A DNA stretch of 64,000 nucleotides. Origin: Dongia sedimenti. GTDB taxonomy: Bacteria > Pseudomonadota > Alphaproteobacteria > Dongiales > Dongiaceae. The stretch is taken from the NCBI GenBank assembly GCA_030715195.1, contig JAUYVI010000005.1, positions 620,001 through 684,000 of the forward strand. Direction: 5' to 3'. Under the pieces are notes generated by a model, which saw only the letters and a list, made by a program, of their open reading frames with translations, was not told where the DNA came from and searched no databases. The translations under genes were made by a program, and so were the position numbers. Below, in pieces: positions 26,387 to 35,199 of this stretch; position 1 is the first letter of the stretch, and the number at the start of each line of letters is the position of its first letter.

Positions 26387-26542
26387 TTAAATCCGTCCGG
26401 TCGCCAACAGGATGACGATCACGATGAGGACCAGTCCCAGACCGCCGCTCGGGTAGTAGCCCCAGCCACGGCTGTACGGCCAGGCGGGAATGGCGCCGAG
26501 CAGCAGAAGAATGAGGACGATGAGCAGAATGGTGCCGAGCAT
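26387..26542 (-). CDS. DUF3309 small membrane protein
   Basis: A 51-residue protein with two hydrophobic helices around the conserved centre AIPAWPYSRGWGYYPSGG, diagnostic of DUF3309. ATG 26542 has GGAGG four to five bases upstream; the longer in-frame extension to 26599 lacks support. Function unknown. It is 47 bp upstream of the DUF4142 gene and likely co-transcribed. Confidence 0.88.
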   Translation of the reverse strand: MLGTILLIVLILLLLGAIPAWPYSRGWGYYPSGGLGLVLIVIVILLATGRI

Positions 26543-26713
26543 GATGCCTCCACGGGTTATCCAACTCCCGGTCTCCGATCCGGGCTGGAGAACCAACATT
26601 GGAGCCTTGACAGGGTTCCCTCATCCCGTGCTGGGGAATGGCTGCCGGACGCCGGCGCCATTGTCTGATCGGCCGGCCCTGCTCTACACTGCCGCCCTTC
26701 CGGAGATTCACAC

Positions 26714-27352
26714 ATGCACGACCACGATCACCCCCATCACGATCATTCGCACGACGACGGCGCGGCGCTGCCGGAGATCGCGCTCCGCGTGAAGGCGCTG
26801 GAATCGATCCTGGTCGAGAAGGGCTACATCGATCCCGCTGCGATCGATGTGATCGTCGAGACCTATGAGACCAAGGTCGGGCCGCGGAACGGCGCGCGCG
26901 TGGTCGCCAAGGCCTGGTGCGACCCCGCCTATCTTGCGCGCCTGCGCCAAGATGCGACGGCGGCGATCGCCGAGCTCGGTTTCACCGGGCGCCAGGGCGA
27001 GCACATGCGGATTGTCGAGAACACCCAGCAACGGCATAACCTCGTCGTCTGCACCTTGTGCTCCTGCTATCCGTGGTCGGTGCTCGGCCTGCCGCCGGTC
27101 TGGTACAAGGCCGCGCCCTATCGCGCCAAGGCGGTGATCGATCCTAGGGGCGTGCTGGCCGATTTCGGCGTCGCCTTGCCGAAGGAAACCGAGATCCGGG
27201 TCTGGGATTCGACCGCGGAGCTGCGCTATCTGGTCCTGCCGCTGCGGCCCGCCGGCACCGAGGGCTGGAGCGAGGATCGCCTGGCCGATCTGGTGACGCG
27301 GGATTCCATGATCGGCACCGGTCTCGCGCTTCAGCCGGGAGCGGCGGCATGA
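26714..27352 (+). CDS. nthA: Nitrile hydratase alpha subunit, cobalt type
   Basis: A 212-residue alpha subunit that hydrates nitriles to amides with the beta subunit. The metal site [10 protein letters not shown] (about residues 111-120) has Thr after the first Cys, the cobalt-type signature (iron types have Ser); its Cys residues are modified to sulfinate and sulfenate. RDSMIGTG ends the conserved core. An unusual N-terminal His/Asp-rich run ([15 protein letters not shown]) may help acquire metal. Overlaps the beta gene by four bases. Confidence 0.95.
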   Translation: MHDHDHPHHDHSHDDGAALPEIALRVKALESILVEKGYIDPAAIDVIVETYETKVGPRNGARVVAKAWCDPAYLARLRQDATAAIAELGFTGRQGEHMRIVENTQQRHNLVVCTLCSCYPWSVLGLPPVWYKAAPYRAKAVIDPRGVLADFGVALPKETEIRVWDSTAELRYLVLPLRPAGTEGWSEDRLADLVTRDSMIGTGLALQPGAAA

Positions 27353-28008
27353 ACGGCGCGCAGGATCTCGGCGGCATGATGGGCTTCGGCCCGGTCCTGC
27401 CGGAGAAGAACGAGCCGATCTTCCATGCCGAATGGGAGAAGCGCGCGCTGGGGGTGACGCTCTGCTGCGGGGCGCTGGGCGAATGGAACATCGACACCAG
27501 CCGCCATGCGCGCGAGACCCTGCATCCCGCCGACTATCTCTCTTCCAGCTATTACGAGATCTGGACCAAGGGGCTGTTGAAGCTCTTGGCGGCGCGCGGC
27601 CTGGTCAGCCGCGAGGAGATCGCGGCCGGTCGCAGCCTCTCGGCGCCGAAAGCGACGCGACCCGCGCTGAAAGCCGCCGACGTCCCGGCGCGTCTCGCCA
27701 GCGGCGGACCCTGCGACCGGCCGCTCGATCGCGCGCCGCGCTGCGCCGTCGGCGACCAGGTGCGGACCCGCAACATGAATCCGACCGGCCACACGCGGCT
27801 GCCGCGTTATGCCCGCGGCAAGCGCGGCGTGATCGAGGCGCGCCAGGGCAGCTTCGTCTTTCCCGACACCAATGCGCATGGCAAGGGCGAGGACCCGCAA
27901 TGGATCTACTCCGTGGTGTTCAAAGGCCAGGAGCTCTGGGGCGCTGAATCCGATCCGGGCTTGAGCGTGGCGATCGACTGCTGGGAACCCTATCTTGAGC
28001 CGGCCTGA
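27349..28008 (+). CDS. nthB: Nitrile hydratase beta subunit
   Basis: A 219-residue beta subunit that completes the metal site and substrate channel. [16 protein letters not shown] is the family's typical N-terminus; [13 protein letters not shown] and the SH3-like C-terminal part ([20 protein letters not shown], then [11 protein letters not shown]) fit. ATG 27349 overlaps the nthA stop (ATGA). Order alpha-beta-activator is that of cobalt-type operons. Confidence 0.95.
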   Translation: MNGAQDLGGMMGFGPVLPEKNEPIFHAEWEKRALGVTLCCGALGEWNIDTSRHARETLHPADYLSSSYYEIWTKGLLKLLAARGLVSREEIAAGRSLSAPKATRPALKAADVPARLASGGPCDRPLDRAPRCAVGDQVRTRNMNPTGHTRLPRYARGKRGVIEARQGSFVFPDTNAHGKGEDPQWIYSVVFKGQELWGAESDPGLSVAIDCWEPYLEPA

Positions 28009-28372
28009 ACTGCTGGCAGCGCTGCCGGAGCTTCCGCGCGATGCGGAGGGGCCGGTGTTCCGCGAGCCCTGGGAAGCGCAAGCCTTCGCCATGGCCGTGG
28101 CGTTGCACGAGCGCGGCGCCTTCACCTGGACCGAATGGGCGGCGGCGCTGGCCGTCGAGATCAAGGCGGCGCAGGCAGAAGGCGATCCGGACACCGGCGA
28201 GACCTATTATCGCCATTGGCTTGCAGCGTTGGAGAAGCTGGTCGCGGCGAAGGCGCTCGCCAGCGATGCCGAACTCCAGCGGCGTCGCGACCAGTGGGAT
28301 CGCGCCGCCCGGACGACCCCGCATGGCCAGCCGATCGAGCTTGGCAACGATCCGTCCCATCCCGGAAGGTAA
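27995..28372 (+). CDS. Nitrile hydratase accessory/activator protein (P14K-type)
   Basis: A 125-residue protein of the beta-like activator family: FREPWEAQAFAMAVALHERG and FTWTEWAAALAVEI, then YYRHWLAALEKLV, are its hallmarks. In cobalt enzymes this chaperone delivers metal by exchanging alpha subunits. The start is TTG 27995 with GGAA seven bases upstream, overlapping nthB by 14 bp. It lacks the Cys-rich metal motif sometimes seen at the activator C-terminus. Confidence 0.9.
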   Translation: MSRPELLAALPELPRDAEGPVFREPWEAQAFAMAVALHERGAFTWTEWAAALAVEIKAAQAEGDPDTGETYYRHWLAALEKLVAAKALASDAELQRRRDQWDRAARTTPHGQPIELGNDPSHPGR

Positions 28373-28379
28373 AGCGCTG

Positions 28380-29012
28380 ATGCCCACGATTCTCTGCTAT
28401 GGCGATTCCAACACGTTCGGCACGGCGCCGATGGCGCATCTGGACGACGATCGGCGCTTCGGCTTTGGCGAGCGCTGGGTCGAAGTCATGCGCCAAGCTT
28501 TGGGTGCCGATTGGTGGGTGGTGGAAGAGGGGCTGCCGGGGCGCACCACGGTGCTCGACGATCCGATCGAGGGCATTTACAAGAACGGCCTCACCTATCT
28601 GACGCCCTGCCTCGAGAGTCACCGGCCGCTCGATATCGTGACCATCGCGCTCGGCACCAACGATCTGAAGGCGCGGTTCCACATGCCGCCCGGCGACATC
28701 GCCGCCGGCGCCGGCATTCTCGTGGAAACGGTCGCAAAGGCGCTGGCGGCCTTCGGGCAAAGCGCCAAGGTGCTGCTGATCGCGCCGCCGCCGATCCTGG
28801 AAGTCGGCTGCCTCGCCGACATGTTCGCCGGCGGCGCCGTGAAGTCGCGGGCCTTCGCCACCCAATACGAGGCAGTGGCCGCGCGGCTCGGCGCCGGCTT
28901 CCTCGATGCGGGCTCGGTGATCGCCAGCAGCAAGGTCGACGGCATCCATTTCGACCTGCCCGAGCATCAGAAGCTCGGCCAGGCGGTCGCGGCGGCGGTC
29001 AGGCGGCTTTAG
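28380..29012 (+). CDS. SGNH/GDSL-family hydrolase
   Basis: A 210-residue esterase-fold enzyme. Block I is CYGDSNTFG (nucleophile Ser), block III is GTNDLK, and block V is DGIHFDLPEH with the catalytic Asp/His. It resembles arylesterases and lysophospholipase-like enzymes without a signal peptide. ATG 28380 has GGAAGG ten bases upstream and lies eight bases after the nitrile hydratase activator, so it belongs to that operon. Its 3' end overlaps the convergent ppsA by 14 bp. A role in amide or ester turnover is inferred. Confidence 0.88.
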   Translation: MPTILCYGDSNTFGTAPMAHLDDDRRFGFGERWVEVMRQALGADWWVVEEGLPGRTTVLDDPIEGIYKNGLTYLTPCLESHRPLDIVTIALGTNDLKARFHMPPGDIAAGAGILVETVAKALAAFGQSAKVLLIAPPPILEVGCLADMFAGGAVKSRAFATQYEAVAARLGAGFLDAGSVIASSKVDGIHFDLPEHQKLGQAVAAAVRRL

Positions 29013-31416
29013 CCCCGACCTTCTTCTCCGCCGCGGCCACGACCTGCATGGTCTTCAGCAGGCTCGACGGGTTGACGCTGATCGAATCGATGCCCTGCTC
29101 GGCCAGGAAAGCGGCGACCTCCGGATAGTTGGCTGGCGCCTCGCCGCAGATCCCGACATGGCGGTGATTGCGATGAGCGCCCTGGATCGCCAGGCGGAAC
29201 ATCTCCTGCATCCCGGGATCGCGCTCGTCGAAGTCGAAGGCGACGATCTCGGAATCTCGATCGACGCCGAGCGTCAGCTGGGTGAGGTCGTTGGAGCCGA
29301 TCGAGAATCCGTCGAACAGCTTGGCGAAGGCATCGATCTGGATGACGTTGTTCGGGATCTCGCACATCACGTAGATCTCGAGCCCGCCGTCGCCACGCTT
29401 CAAGCCATACCGCGCCATGGCATCGATGACACGCTTCGCCTCCTCGACGCGGCGGCAGAACGGGATCATCAGCTTCAAGTTGGTGAGGCCCATCTCCTCC
29501 CGCACCCGCTTCATCGCCGCGCATTCCAGCGCGAAGCCGGCGGCATAGGCCGGATGGTCATAGCGCGAGGCGCCGCGGAAGCCGATCATCGGGTTCGACT
29601 CCTTGACCTCGAAGGCGCCGCCGCCTTTGAGACTCGCATACTCGTTGGTCTTGAAGTCCGACATGCGGACGATCACCGGCCGCGGATAGAAAGCGGCGCA
29701 AATCGTGCCGACGCCCTCGGCGAGACGCTCGACGAAGAAATCCGCGGGCTTCTTGTAGGCCTTGGTCAGCGCCTTGATCTCCGCGCGCTCCTTCGCCGAC
29801 TTGACCAGCGCAGGCTTGAGCAGCGCCATCGGATGCACGCCGATATGCTCGTTGATGATGAATTCCAGCCGCGCCAGGCCGACGCCGGCATTGGGCAGCA
29901 TGGCGGTGGTGAAGGCGAGCTCCGGATTGCCGAGATTGGTCATGATCTCGGTGCGGGTCTGCGGCACGGAGGCCGCCGAGACGCGATGCACCTCGAACGC
30001 GATCTTGCCTTCATAGACATGGCCGATATCGCCTTCGGCGCAGCAGATGGTGACCGTCTGGCCGGTCTTCAGCTTCTTCGTGCCGCTTCCGGTGCCGACC
30101 ACCGCCGGCACGCCGAGCTCGCGGGCGATGATCGCCGCATGGCAGGTGCGTCCGCCATGGTCGGTGACGATTGCGGCGGCCGTCTTCATCACCGGCTCCC
30201 AGTCCGGCGCCGTGGTCTCGGCGACCAGCACCTCGCCCGGCTTGAAGGCGGCGAAGTCCTTCATGCCGCGCACCACGCGCACCTTGCCGGTCGCGATCCG
30301 CTCGCCCACGGCGCGGCCGAGGATCAGCGACTTGCCGCTGCCCTTGAGCATGAAGGTTTCGAACACGTCGGCGGCCTTGCGCGAGGCGACGGTCTCGGGA
30401 CGGGCTTGCACGATGTAGAGCTTGCCGTCGTCGCTGTCCTTGGCCCATTCGATGTCCATCGGCATCGGATGGCCGGCATTCTTGGAGTAGTGATCTTCGA
30501 TCGCGATCGCACTGCCGGCCAGGGTGAGCGCTTCCTTGTCGGTGATGCAGAAGACCGCGCGCTGCGCCTTCGGCGTGACGGTCTGCTTGGTGGTTCCGGC
30601 GCCGTGTCCCTTGGCATAGACGAGGCGCAGCTCTTTGCTGCCGAGCGAACGGCGCAGCACCGCGCGCTTGCCGGCCTTGTAGGTCGGCTTATGGACGTAG
30701 AACTCGTCGGTATCCACCTTGCCCTGGACGATGTTCTCGCCGAGCCCGTAGGAGCCGGTGATGAAGACCACGTCGCGGAAGCCGGATTCGGTGTCGAGGG
30801 TGAAGATGACGCCGCTCGACGCGCGGTCGGAACGCACCATCTTCATGACGCCGACCGAGAGCGCCACCTTGAAATGGTCGAAACCCTTGTCGAGGCGATA
30901 GGCGATGGCCCGGTCGGTGAAGATGGAGGCGAAGCAGCGTCGGCAGGCCTCGACCACGTCCTTCTCGCCGCGCACATGCAGGAAGCTGTCATGCTGGCCG
31001 GCGAAGCTTGCATCGGGCAGATCCTCCGCCGTCGCCGAGGAGCGCACCGCCACCGCGACATTCTTGCCGTATTCCTTCTCGAGCTTGCGATAAGCCTCCG
31101 CGATCTGGCCGCGCAACACTTCGCCACCGGTTGCGGCGTAGACGATCGCGCGCGCGGCCTTGGCGCGCTTCGCCAGCAGCCTTATGTCGGCGTGGCCGAA
31201 TCCGTCCAGCAACGTGTGCAGGCGCTCGGCTGCGCCGGCGTCCTTGAGCGCCGTTCGATAGGCTTCGGCGGTCAGGGCAAAGCCGTTGGGCACGCGGATG
31301 CCCTGGCCGGCCAGGGCCGAGTAGAGTTCGCCCAGCGACGCGTTCTTGCCACCGACGCTCGGCACGTCGCCGATACCGATGTCCTTGAACCATTTGACCA
31401 GATCGGGCGTGGCCAT
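28999..31416 (-). CDS. ppsA: Phosphoenolpyruvate synthase
   Basis: An 805-residue enzyme converting pyruvate and ATP to PEP, AMP and phosphate. The N-terminal ATP-grasp part has VPSVGGKNASLGEL; the swivelling domain has GGRTCHAAIIARELGVPAVVG with the phosphorylated His; the C-terminal TIM barrel ends in CGEAPANYPE with the catalytic Cys. ATG 31416 follows GGAAG. The longer in-frame start at 31467 would run into promoter sequence. Upstream lies an FNR/FixK-type box. Confidence 0.95.
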   Translation of the reverse strand: MATPDLVKWFKDIGIGDVPSVGGKNASLGELYSALAGQGIRVPNGFALTAEAYRTALKDAGAAERLHTLLDGFGHADIRLLAKRAKAARAIVYAATGGEVLRGQIAEAYRKLEKEYGKNVAVAVRSSATAEDLPDASFAGQHDSFLHVRGEKDVVEACRRCFASIFTDRAIAYRLDKGFDHFKVALSVGVMKMVRSDRASSGVIFTLDTESGFRDVVFITGSYGLGENIVQGKVDTDEFYVHKPTYKAGKRAVLRRSLGSKELRLVYAKGHGAGTTKQTVTPKAQRAVFCITDKEALTLAGSAIAIEDHYSKNAGHPMPMDIEWAKDSDDGKLYIVQARPETVASRKAADVFETFMLKGSGKSLILGRAVGERIATGKVRVVRGMKDFAAFKPGEVLVAETTAPDWEPVMKTAAAIVTDHGGRTCHAAIIARELGVPAVVGTGSGTKKLKTGQTVTICCAEGDIGHVYEGKIAFEVHRVSAASVPQTRTEIMTNLGNPELAFTTAMLPNAGVGLARLEFIINEHIGVHPMALLKPALVKSAKERAEIKALTKAYKKPADFFVERLAEGVGTICAAFYPRPVIVRMSDFKTNEYASLKGGGAFEVKESNPMIGFRGASRYDHPAYAAGFALECAAMKRVREEMGLTNLKLMIPFCRRVEEAKRVIDAMARYGLKRGDGGLEIYVMCEIPNNVIQIDAFAKLFDGFSIGSNDLTQLTLGVDRDSEIVAFDFDERDPGMQEMFRLAIQGAHRNHRHVGICGEAPANYPEVAAFLAEQGIDSISVNPSSLLKTMQVVAAAEKKVGAKAA

Positions 31417-31482
31417 ATGTTGCTTCCTTTTCGGAGGTGCGAGAATGCCCCGATAGAGTAGCCGCAAGAGCCTCAGCTGCGA

Positions 31483-31496
31483 TTGACGTGGATCAA
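31483..31496 (-). promoter_or_regulatory. FNR/FixK-type box upstream of ppsA
   Basis: TTGAC-GTGG-ATCAA matches the TTGAY-N4-ATCAA anaerobic box and is centred about 74 bp upstream of the ppsA start. Because it is a dyad it reads on both strands, but the plus-strand gene starts some 200 bp away, so ppsA is the likely target. Low-oxygen activation is inferred. Confidence 0.65.
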
Positions 31497-31693
31497 TTGT
31501 GATTGCGCTCGATCGATTCTCCAGGCTGCGAGGCTAGTGCTGCCGGCGCCATGGTTGGACGGGCGCTCGCTCTTAAGGCTCCTGTAAGAAAAATAGGGAT
31601 AGTAGCCTCACTTGATTGCATGAGCTGGAGATCTCGCGCGATGCCGTCGGATGCGCGCCACCTCCAATCAACAACAGCCAGGAGACTGTCAGG

Positions 31694-32074
31694 ATGAGTT
31701 ATCTCGCTTCCAAACAAACGATGACCTTGGGTCGCGCCGCGCTCACGGCGTTTTGCATCACGGTTGCAGGCGGAGCATTGGCCACCCTCCCGCTCGGCGC
31801 TCATGCCTTCGCCGACGGCGGTGAGCATGACGGCGGCGATCATGACGGTGGTGGCCATGACGGCGGTCACGACAGTGACGGTCATGACGGCAGCGGCCGT
31901 GACAGCAGTGGCCATGGTACCGATAGCCACGACGGCGCGGATTCGTCGCACGATGCCGGGGACGATCATTCCGGTAACGATGACACGGCGGATGCGGCCG
32001 GCCCCGATGATCCGGTCGATCACGATGCCGGCGACGGCAATGCTCCCGTGACGCCGCCGCCCGCGACCAACTGA
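31694..32074 (+). CDS. Secreted His/Asp/Gly-rich repeat protein
   Basis: A 126-residue exported protein. A signal peptide (GRAALTAFCITVAGGALATLPLGAHAFA) precedes a mature part almost wholly of HDGG/HDS/GRDSS-type repeats, acidic and His-rich, ending in PVTPPPATN. Such composition suggests divalent-metal binding or an unstructured extracellular linker; no fold is recognisable. The signal peptide closely resembles that of the Gly-rich protein at 35288-36085, so the two are probably paralogues flanking the sigma/protease block. ATG 31694 is used because the signal peptide begins there. Confidence 0.8.
   Translation: MSYLASKQTMTLGRAALTAFCITVAGGALATLPLGAHAFADGGEHDGGDHDGGGHDGGHDSDGHDGSGRDSSGHGTDSHDGADSSHDAGDDHSGNDDTADAAGPDDPVDHDAGDGNAPVTPPPATN
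31816..31935 (+). repeat. Imperfect short tandem repeat coding HDGG units
   Basis: Repeated CATGACGGYGGY-like units encode Gly/His/Asp repeats inside the secreted protein at 31694-32074. Units vary at third and some second positions, as expected for an old coding repeat. Confidence 0.7.
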
Positions 32075-32093
32075 GGTCTTGGGCTGAGATCAG

Positions 32094-32133
32094 GAACGCC
32101 CGGCCGGACCGGTGCCGGTCGGGCGTTCTTCTT
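32094..32133 (+). terminator. Rho-independent terminator after the His/Asp/Gly-rich gene
   Basis: GAACGCCCGGCCGG (32094-32107) pairs with CCGGTCGGGCGTTC (32115-32128), a 14-bp stem with one G-T pair, followed by TTCTT. It isolates this gene from the sigma-factor operon. The rest of the 337-bp gap, 32134-32384, shows no gene. Confidence 0.75.
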
Positions 32134-32384
32134 GCCGTCCTCCTGCGATCGCGGGTTGCCTCCGGCTGCATCGAAGCGTCGGGAGACCCGGGATTTTCCG
32201 CATATTCGCGTCATATTTGACCGACCCGGTCTGTGCCATGGGCCGATCGTTCCCGCTCTCTGAGAGGCTGGCGCGGGAACGAGCTGGCCCCTGGGGCCCT
32301 CAGAATTCGCCGAAGCGCACACGTGCCGGTCTTTACCCGCCGGTGCCAAAGCCGGACAATCATCCTTCGGCCGCGCGAGGGCCG

Positions 32385-32409
32385 GGAATAAGGATTCATT
32401 CTGGTCGTT
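32385..32409 (+). promoter_or_regulatory. ECF-type promoter of the sigma-factor gene
   Basis: GGAAT (32385-32389), 16 bp, then CGTT (32406-32409) fits the GGAAC-N16/17-CGTT form of ECF promoters. An almost identical GGGAATA-N15-CGTTT lies before the Gly-rich gene at 35200-35224. The -10 ends only two bases before ATG 32412, so a transcript from here would not carry that ATG. Confidence 0.6.
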
Positions 32410-32411
32410 TG

Positions 32412-32999
32412 ATGAGCGAGAAGCCGGAGACGAAGATTGTCGGTTTCGACCGCGGCGACGCGCGGTCGCGGATGGGCCGCGACATCGTCGCGCTGCTGCC
32501 GAGGTTGCGCCGCTTCGCGGCGGGCCTGACCGGTTCGATCCAGGAAGGGGACGACGTCGTGCAATCCGCCTGCCTGCGGGCCTTGGAACGGCACCATCAG
32601 TGGGAGCCGGGCACCCGGTTGGACAGCTGGATGTTCCGCATCATCCGCAATCTTTGGCTCGATCGGGGCAAGTCGGCCTGGAATCGCCTGGTGCGCAGCG
32701 ATCCCGACGCCTTGGCCGAGATTCCCGATCATTCGCTGAGCCGCGAGCTCGAGGTTCGCGACGAGCTTGCCTCGGCGCGCGCCGCGATCGCGGCACTTCC
32801 CGAGCCGCAGCGTGAAGTGCTGCTCCTCGTGACGGTCGAGGGCCTGACCTATGAAGCCGCGGCCGACGTGCTCGGCATACCACTCGGCACCGTGATGAGC
32901 CGGCTGGCGCGGGCTCGGGTTGCGGTCGGGCGCCGGGTGCGGGGCGACTCCACTGAGGCGCTGGCGCGCGAGACCGGGGCCGCGACGACGCGCCGCTGA
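32412..32999 (+). CDS. ECF-family RNA polymerase sigma factor
   Basis: A sigma-70 family ECF factor of up to 195 residues. Region 2 (LLPRLRRFAAGLTGSIQEGDD, then RLDSWMFRIIRNLWLDRGKS) binds the -10 and core polymerase; region 4 (LPEPQREVLLLVTVEGLTYE, then IPLGTVMSRLARARVAVG) is the -35 helix-turn-helix. ATG 32412 lacks a ribosome-binding site and abuts the proposed -10 element; ATG 32472 (MGRDIVALLPRLR) is a good alternative. A membrane anti-sigma-like protein and a subtilase follow, coupled. It likely directs its own promoter and that of the Gly-rich gene. Confidence 0.9.
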   Translation: MSEKPETKIVGFDRGDARSRMGRDIVALLPRLRRFAAGLTGSIQEGDDVVQSACLRALERHHQWEPGTRLDSWMFRIIRNLWLDRGKSAWNRLVRSDPDALAEIPDHSLSRELEVRDELASARAAIAALPEPQREVLLLVTVEGLTYEAAADVLGIPLGTVMSRLARARVAVGRRVRGDSTEALARETGAATTRR

Positions 33000-33014
33000 A
33001 GATTTGAGGACGGA

Positions 33015-33698
33015 ATGCACTCGGATGACCAACCGAACGAAAACCAGAAGAGCGGCGCCATCGATGCGGCTGAGGAGGAACGCATGATTCGAATCATGCA
33101 GTATTGCGACGGCGTGCTTCCGGCGCGTGAAGCGGCGCGGGTGGCGGAAGAGATCGCGCGCGATCCCGAAGCGGCGCGCCTGGCGGCGGAAATGTCCGCC
33201 GGCGCCGACGCGGCGCGGATCGCCTGGGGCAGTGTCGATTCCGAACCGGTCCCCTTCGACCTCGCCCGGCGGGTGACGCAATCCGCGCGAGGGCCGATGC
33301 ACCAGGCCCGAAGCATCACCGCCGATTGGCGCATGGCGGCGGCTTTGGTGGTCGGCATCGCGCTCGGCATGCTGGGATTGATGGTCGCGCAGCATGGCGG
33401 CGAATCCGGCCTGCGCCTCGCCGGTGCCGACAAAGCCGCGGATGGCGTTCAGGCTTCCGATACCTCCTGGCAGCCGGCGCTGATCAGCGCGCTGGCCAAG
33501 GATCCTGAAACCCCGCGCGTGACGTTCGCTGGCCCGTCCGGCGGCGAGAGTGCCGTCAGTATCGCGCGCTGGTTCGACACCGCGACCGGCCTGCGCTGCG
33601 CTGAGTTCGCCACATCGAGCGCCGAGAGGGTGACCGCCGGCGGCATCGCCTGCCGGAAGCCGGACGGCGGCTGGGACGTGATCGAACAGCCGAGATGA
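33015..33698 (+). CDS. Membrane anti-sigma-like protein with surface-antigen-like C-terminus
   Basis: A 227-residue protein 15 bp after the sigma gene. The cytoplasmic N-terminus (YCDGVLPAREAARVAEEI, about 30-47) resembles anti-sigma zinc-less ASD helices. A single membrane helix follows (ADWRMAAALVVGIALGMLGL). The outer part ends in TGLRCAEF and GGIACRKPDGGWDVIEQ, which resembles the C-terminal domain of RT0821/Lpp0805-type surface proteins. The layout fits an envelope sensor that holds the sigma factor. Its stop overlaps the protease start (ATGA). Anti-sigma role is inferred from position and architecture. Confidence 0.75.
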   Translation: MHSDDQPNENQKSGAIDAAEEERMIRIMQYCDGVLPAREAARVAEEIARDPEAARLAAEMSAGADAARIAWGSVDSEPVPFDLARRVTQSARGPMHQARSITADWRMAAALVVGIALGMLGLMVAQHGGESGLRLAGADKAADGVQASDTSWQPALISALAKDPETPRVTFAGPSGGESAVSIARWFDTATGLRCAEFATSSAERVTAGGIACRKPDGGWDVIEQPR

Positions 33699-35137
33699 CC
33701 CGCCGCCGATCCACCGCACTATCGGTCCTGCTGACCGCCGTCGCGATCGTCGCGGCGGCGGCGCTGCTTAGCGCGACCATCGCGCCCCAGAACATCGCCT
33801 TTGCCGACAAGGGTGGCAACGGCAATGGCAATAGCGGCAACGGCAAGGGCAATGGCGGCGGTAACGGAAACGGCGGCAACGGAAACGGCGGCAACGGGAA
33901 TGGCAATAGCGGAGGAAACGGCAACGGGAATGCCGGCGGCAACGGGAATGGCAACGGCAACGGCAAAGCAAAAGGGCAGGCCGGCGAAGATGCTGCCGGC
34001 GCCGAACAGTCCGATGCCGGGGCTGAGCAGCCCGGCAATGCCGTGTCGGACGAGCCCATGCCGGGCGGCCGCGATCGCGTCGTCAAAAGCGAAGTCGTGG
34101 TCGCCGATGCAAGCGCCGGGCTGAGCGATTTCGCAGTCTCCAAAGGCTTCCAGGTCGTGCGAACCGAACAGCTGGACGCGCTCGGTCTCAACGTGACGCG
34201 ACTGCAAGCGCCGGAAGGCCTTTCGGCGAGCCAGGCCCGCGATCTGATCGTCCGGCAATTTCCCGAAGCGATCGTCGATTTCAACCATCTCTATGAACCG
34301 CAGACTAGCCTCAGCCTTCCAGCCGCGGATTATGCGGCGAAGGCGGTGCGCTGGAGCCCGAAGCTCAGCGAATGCGGCATGGCCGCGCGAATCGGTCTGA
34401 TCGACACCGCGGTGGACTGGTCCCTGCCGATCCTCAGCGGCGCGCGCCGGCAGGCCGCCGATTTCCTGAGTGACGGGATCGGCGCGGCACCGGTGCAGCA
34501 CGGCACGGGCATCGCGACGCTCCTGGTGGGCCAGCACGGCTTCGGCCTGCTGCCCGGCGCCGAGATCTATTCGGCCGGAATCTTCGGCCTCGACGGCGAA
34601 GGCGCGCCGGTGGCATCTGCCACCAGCTTCGCTGCGGCGCTGAACTGGCTGCTCGCCCACAAGGTCGCCACCATCAACGTCAGCCTGAGCGGTCCTCCGG
34701 ACCGGCTGATGGAGCTTGTCGTCAGGCGCGCGCAGCAGCGTGGCGCGAAACTGGTCGCCGCCGTCGGCAATGACGGCACGACCGACGTGCCGCGGTTTCC
34801 GGCAGCCTATTCCGATGTGATCGGCGTAACCGCGGTGGATCAGGCCGGCCAAGTCTTCGGCGGCGCGAATCGCGGCAGTTTCGTCACGCTCGCTGCACCC
34901 GGCGTGAACATCCTCATTCCGGGACAGCCGAGCGGCCAAGGTGCAAGCGATCGGCTGGTGACCGGCACATCTTTCGCCGCGCCTTACGTGACCGCGGTGC
35001 TCGCAAGCTACGGCAACGATCCGGCGCGGATGTTGGCCGATGCCCTGGATCTCGGCGTGCCGGGTCCCGATCCGGTCTTTGGACGCGGCCTGGTGCAGGG
35101 TCCGAATGCCTGCCTCAGTGCCGCCGCAGCGAACTGA
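33695..35137 (+). CDS. Secreted subtilisin-family (S8) serine protease with Gly/Asn-rich linker
   Basis: A 480-residue exported protease. A signal peptide (about 1-37) leads into a 55-residue GN/GNG low-complexity segment (39-94), an I9-like pro-region (about 128-205, RVVKSEVVVADASAG on) and a subtilase domain. The triad is visible: Asp237 in GLIDTAVD, His269 in QHGTG and Ser426 in GTSFAAP; oxyanion Asn359 is in AVGND. The enzyme should be active outside the inner membrane. It is translationally coupled to the anti-sigma-like gene, suggesting it acts in, or is controlled by, the same signalling circuit. Confidence 0.92.
   Translation: MTRRRSTALSVLLTAVAIVAAAALLSATIAPQNIAFADKGGNGNGNSGNGKGNGGGNGNGGNGNGGNGNGNSGGNGNGNAGGNGNGNGNGKAKGQAGEDAAGAEQSDAGAEQPGNAVSDEPMPGGRDRVVKSEVVVADASAGLSDFAVSKGFQVVRTEQLDALGLNVTRLQAPEGLSASQARDLIVRQFPEAIVDFNHLYEPQTSLSLPAADYAAKAVRWSPKLSECGMAARIGLIDTAVDWSLPILSGARRQAADFLSDGIGAAPVQHGTGIATLLVGQHGFGLLPGAEIYSAGIFGLDGEGAPVASATSFAAALNWLLAHKVATINVSLSGPPDRLMELVVRRAQQRGAKLVAAVGNDGTTDVPRFPAAYSDVIGVTAVDQAGQVFGGANRGSFVTLAAPGVNILIPGQPSGQGASDRLVTGTSFAAPYVTAVLASYGNDPARMLADALDLGVPGPDPVFGRGLVQGPNACLSAAAAN
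33811..33966 (+). repeat. GGCAAYGG-type tandem repeat encoding Gly/Asn linker
   Basis: Degenerate GGC AAC/AAT GGC units encode the Gly/Asn-rich segment of the subtilase. The same kind of repeat recurs in the Gly-rich gene at 35288-36085. Confidence 0.7.
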
Positions 35138-35199
35138 CGCCTACGCGCACTCGCGATAAAGTTCCCTCAAATGCTCGCGGTTTAATTGCGAGCCGGTTG

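Noticed and set aside
29158..31461. 767-codon plus-strand frame
   Set aside because: Antisense of ppsA, which is certain from its motifs.
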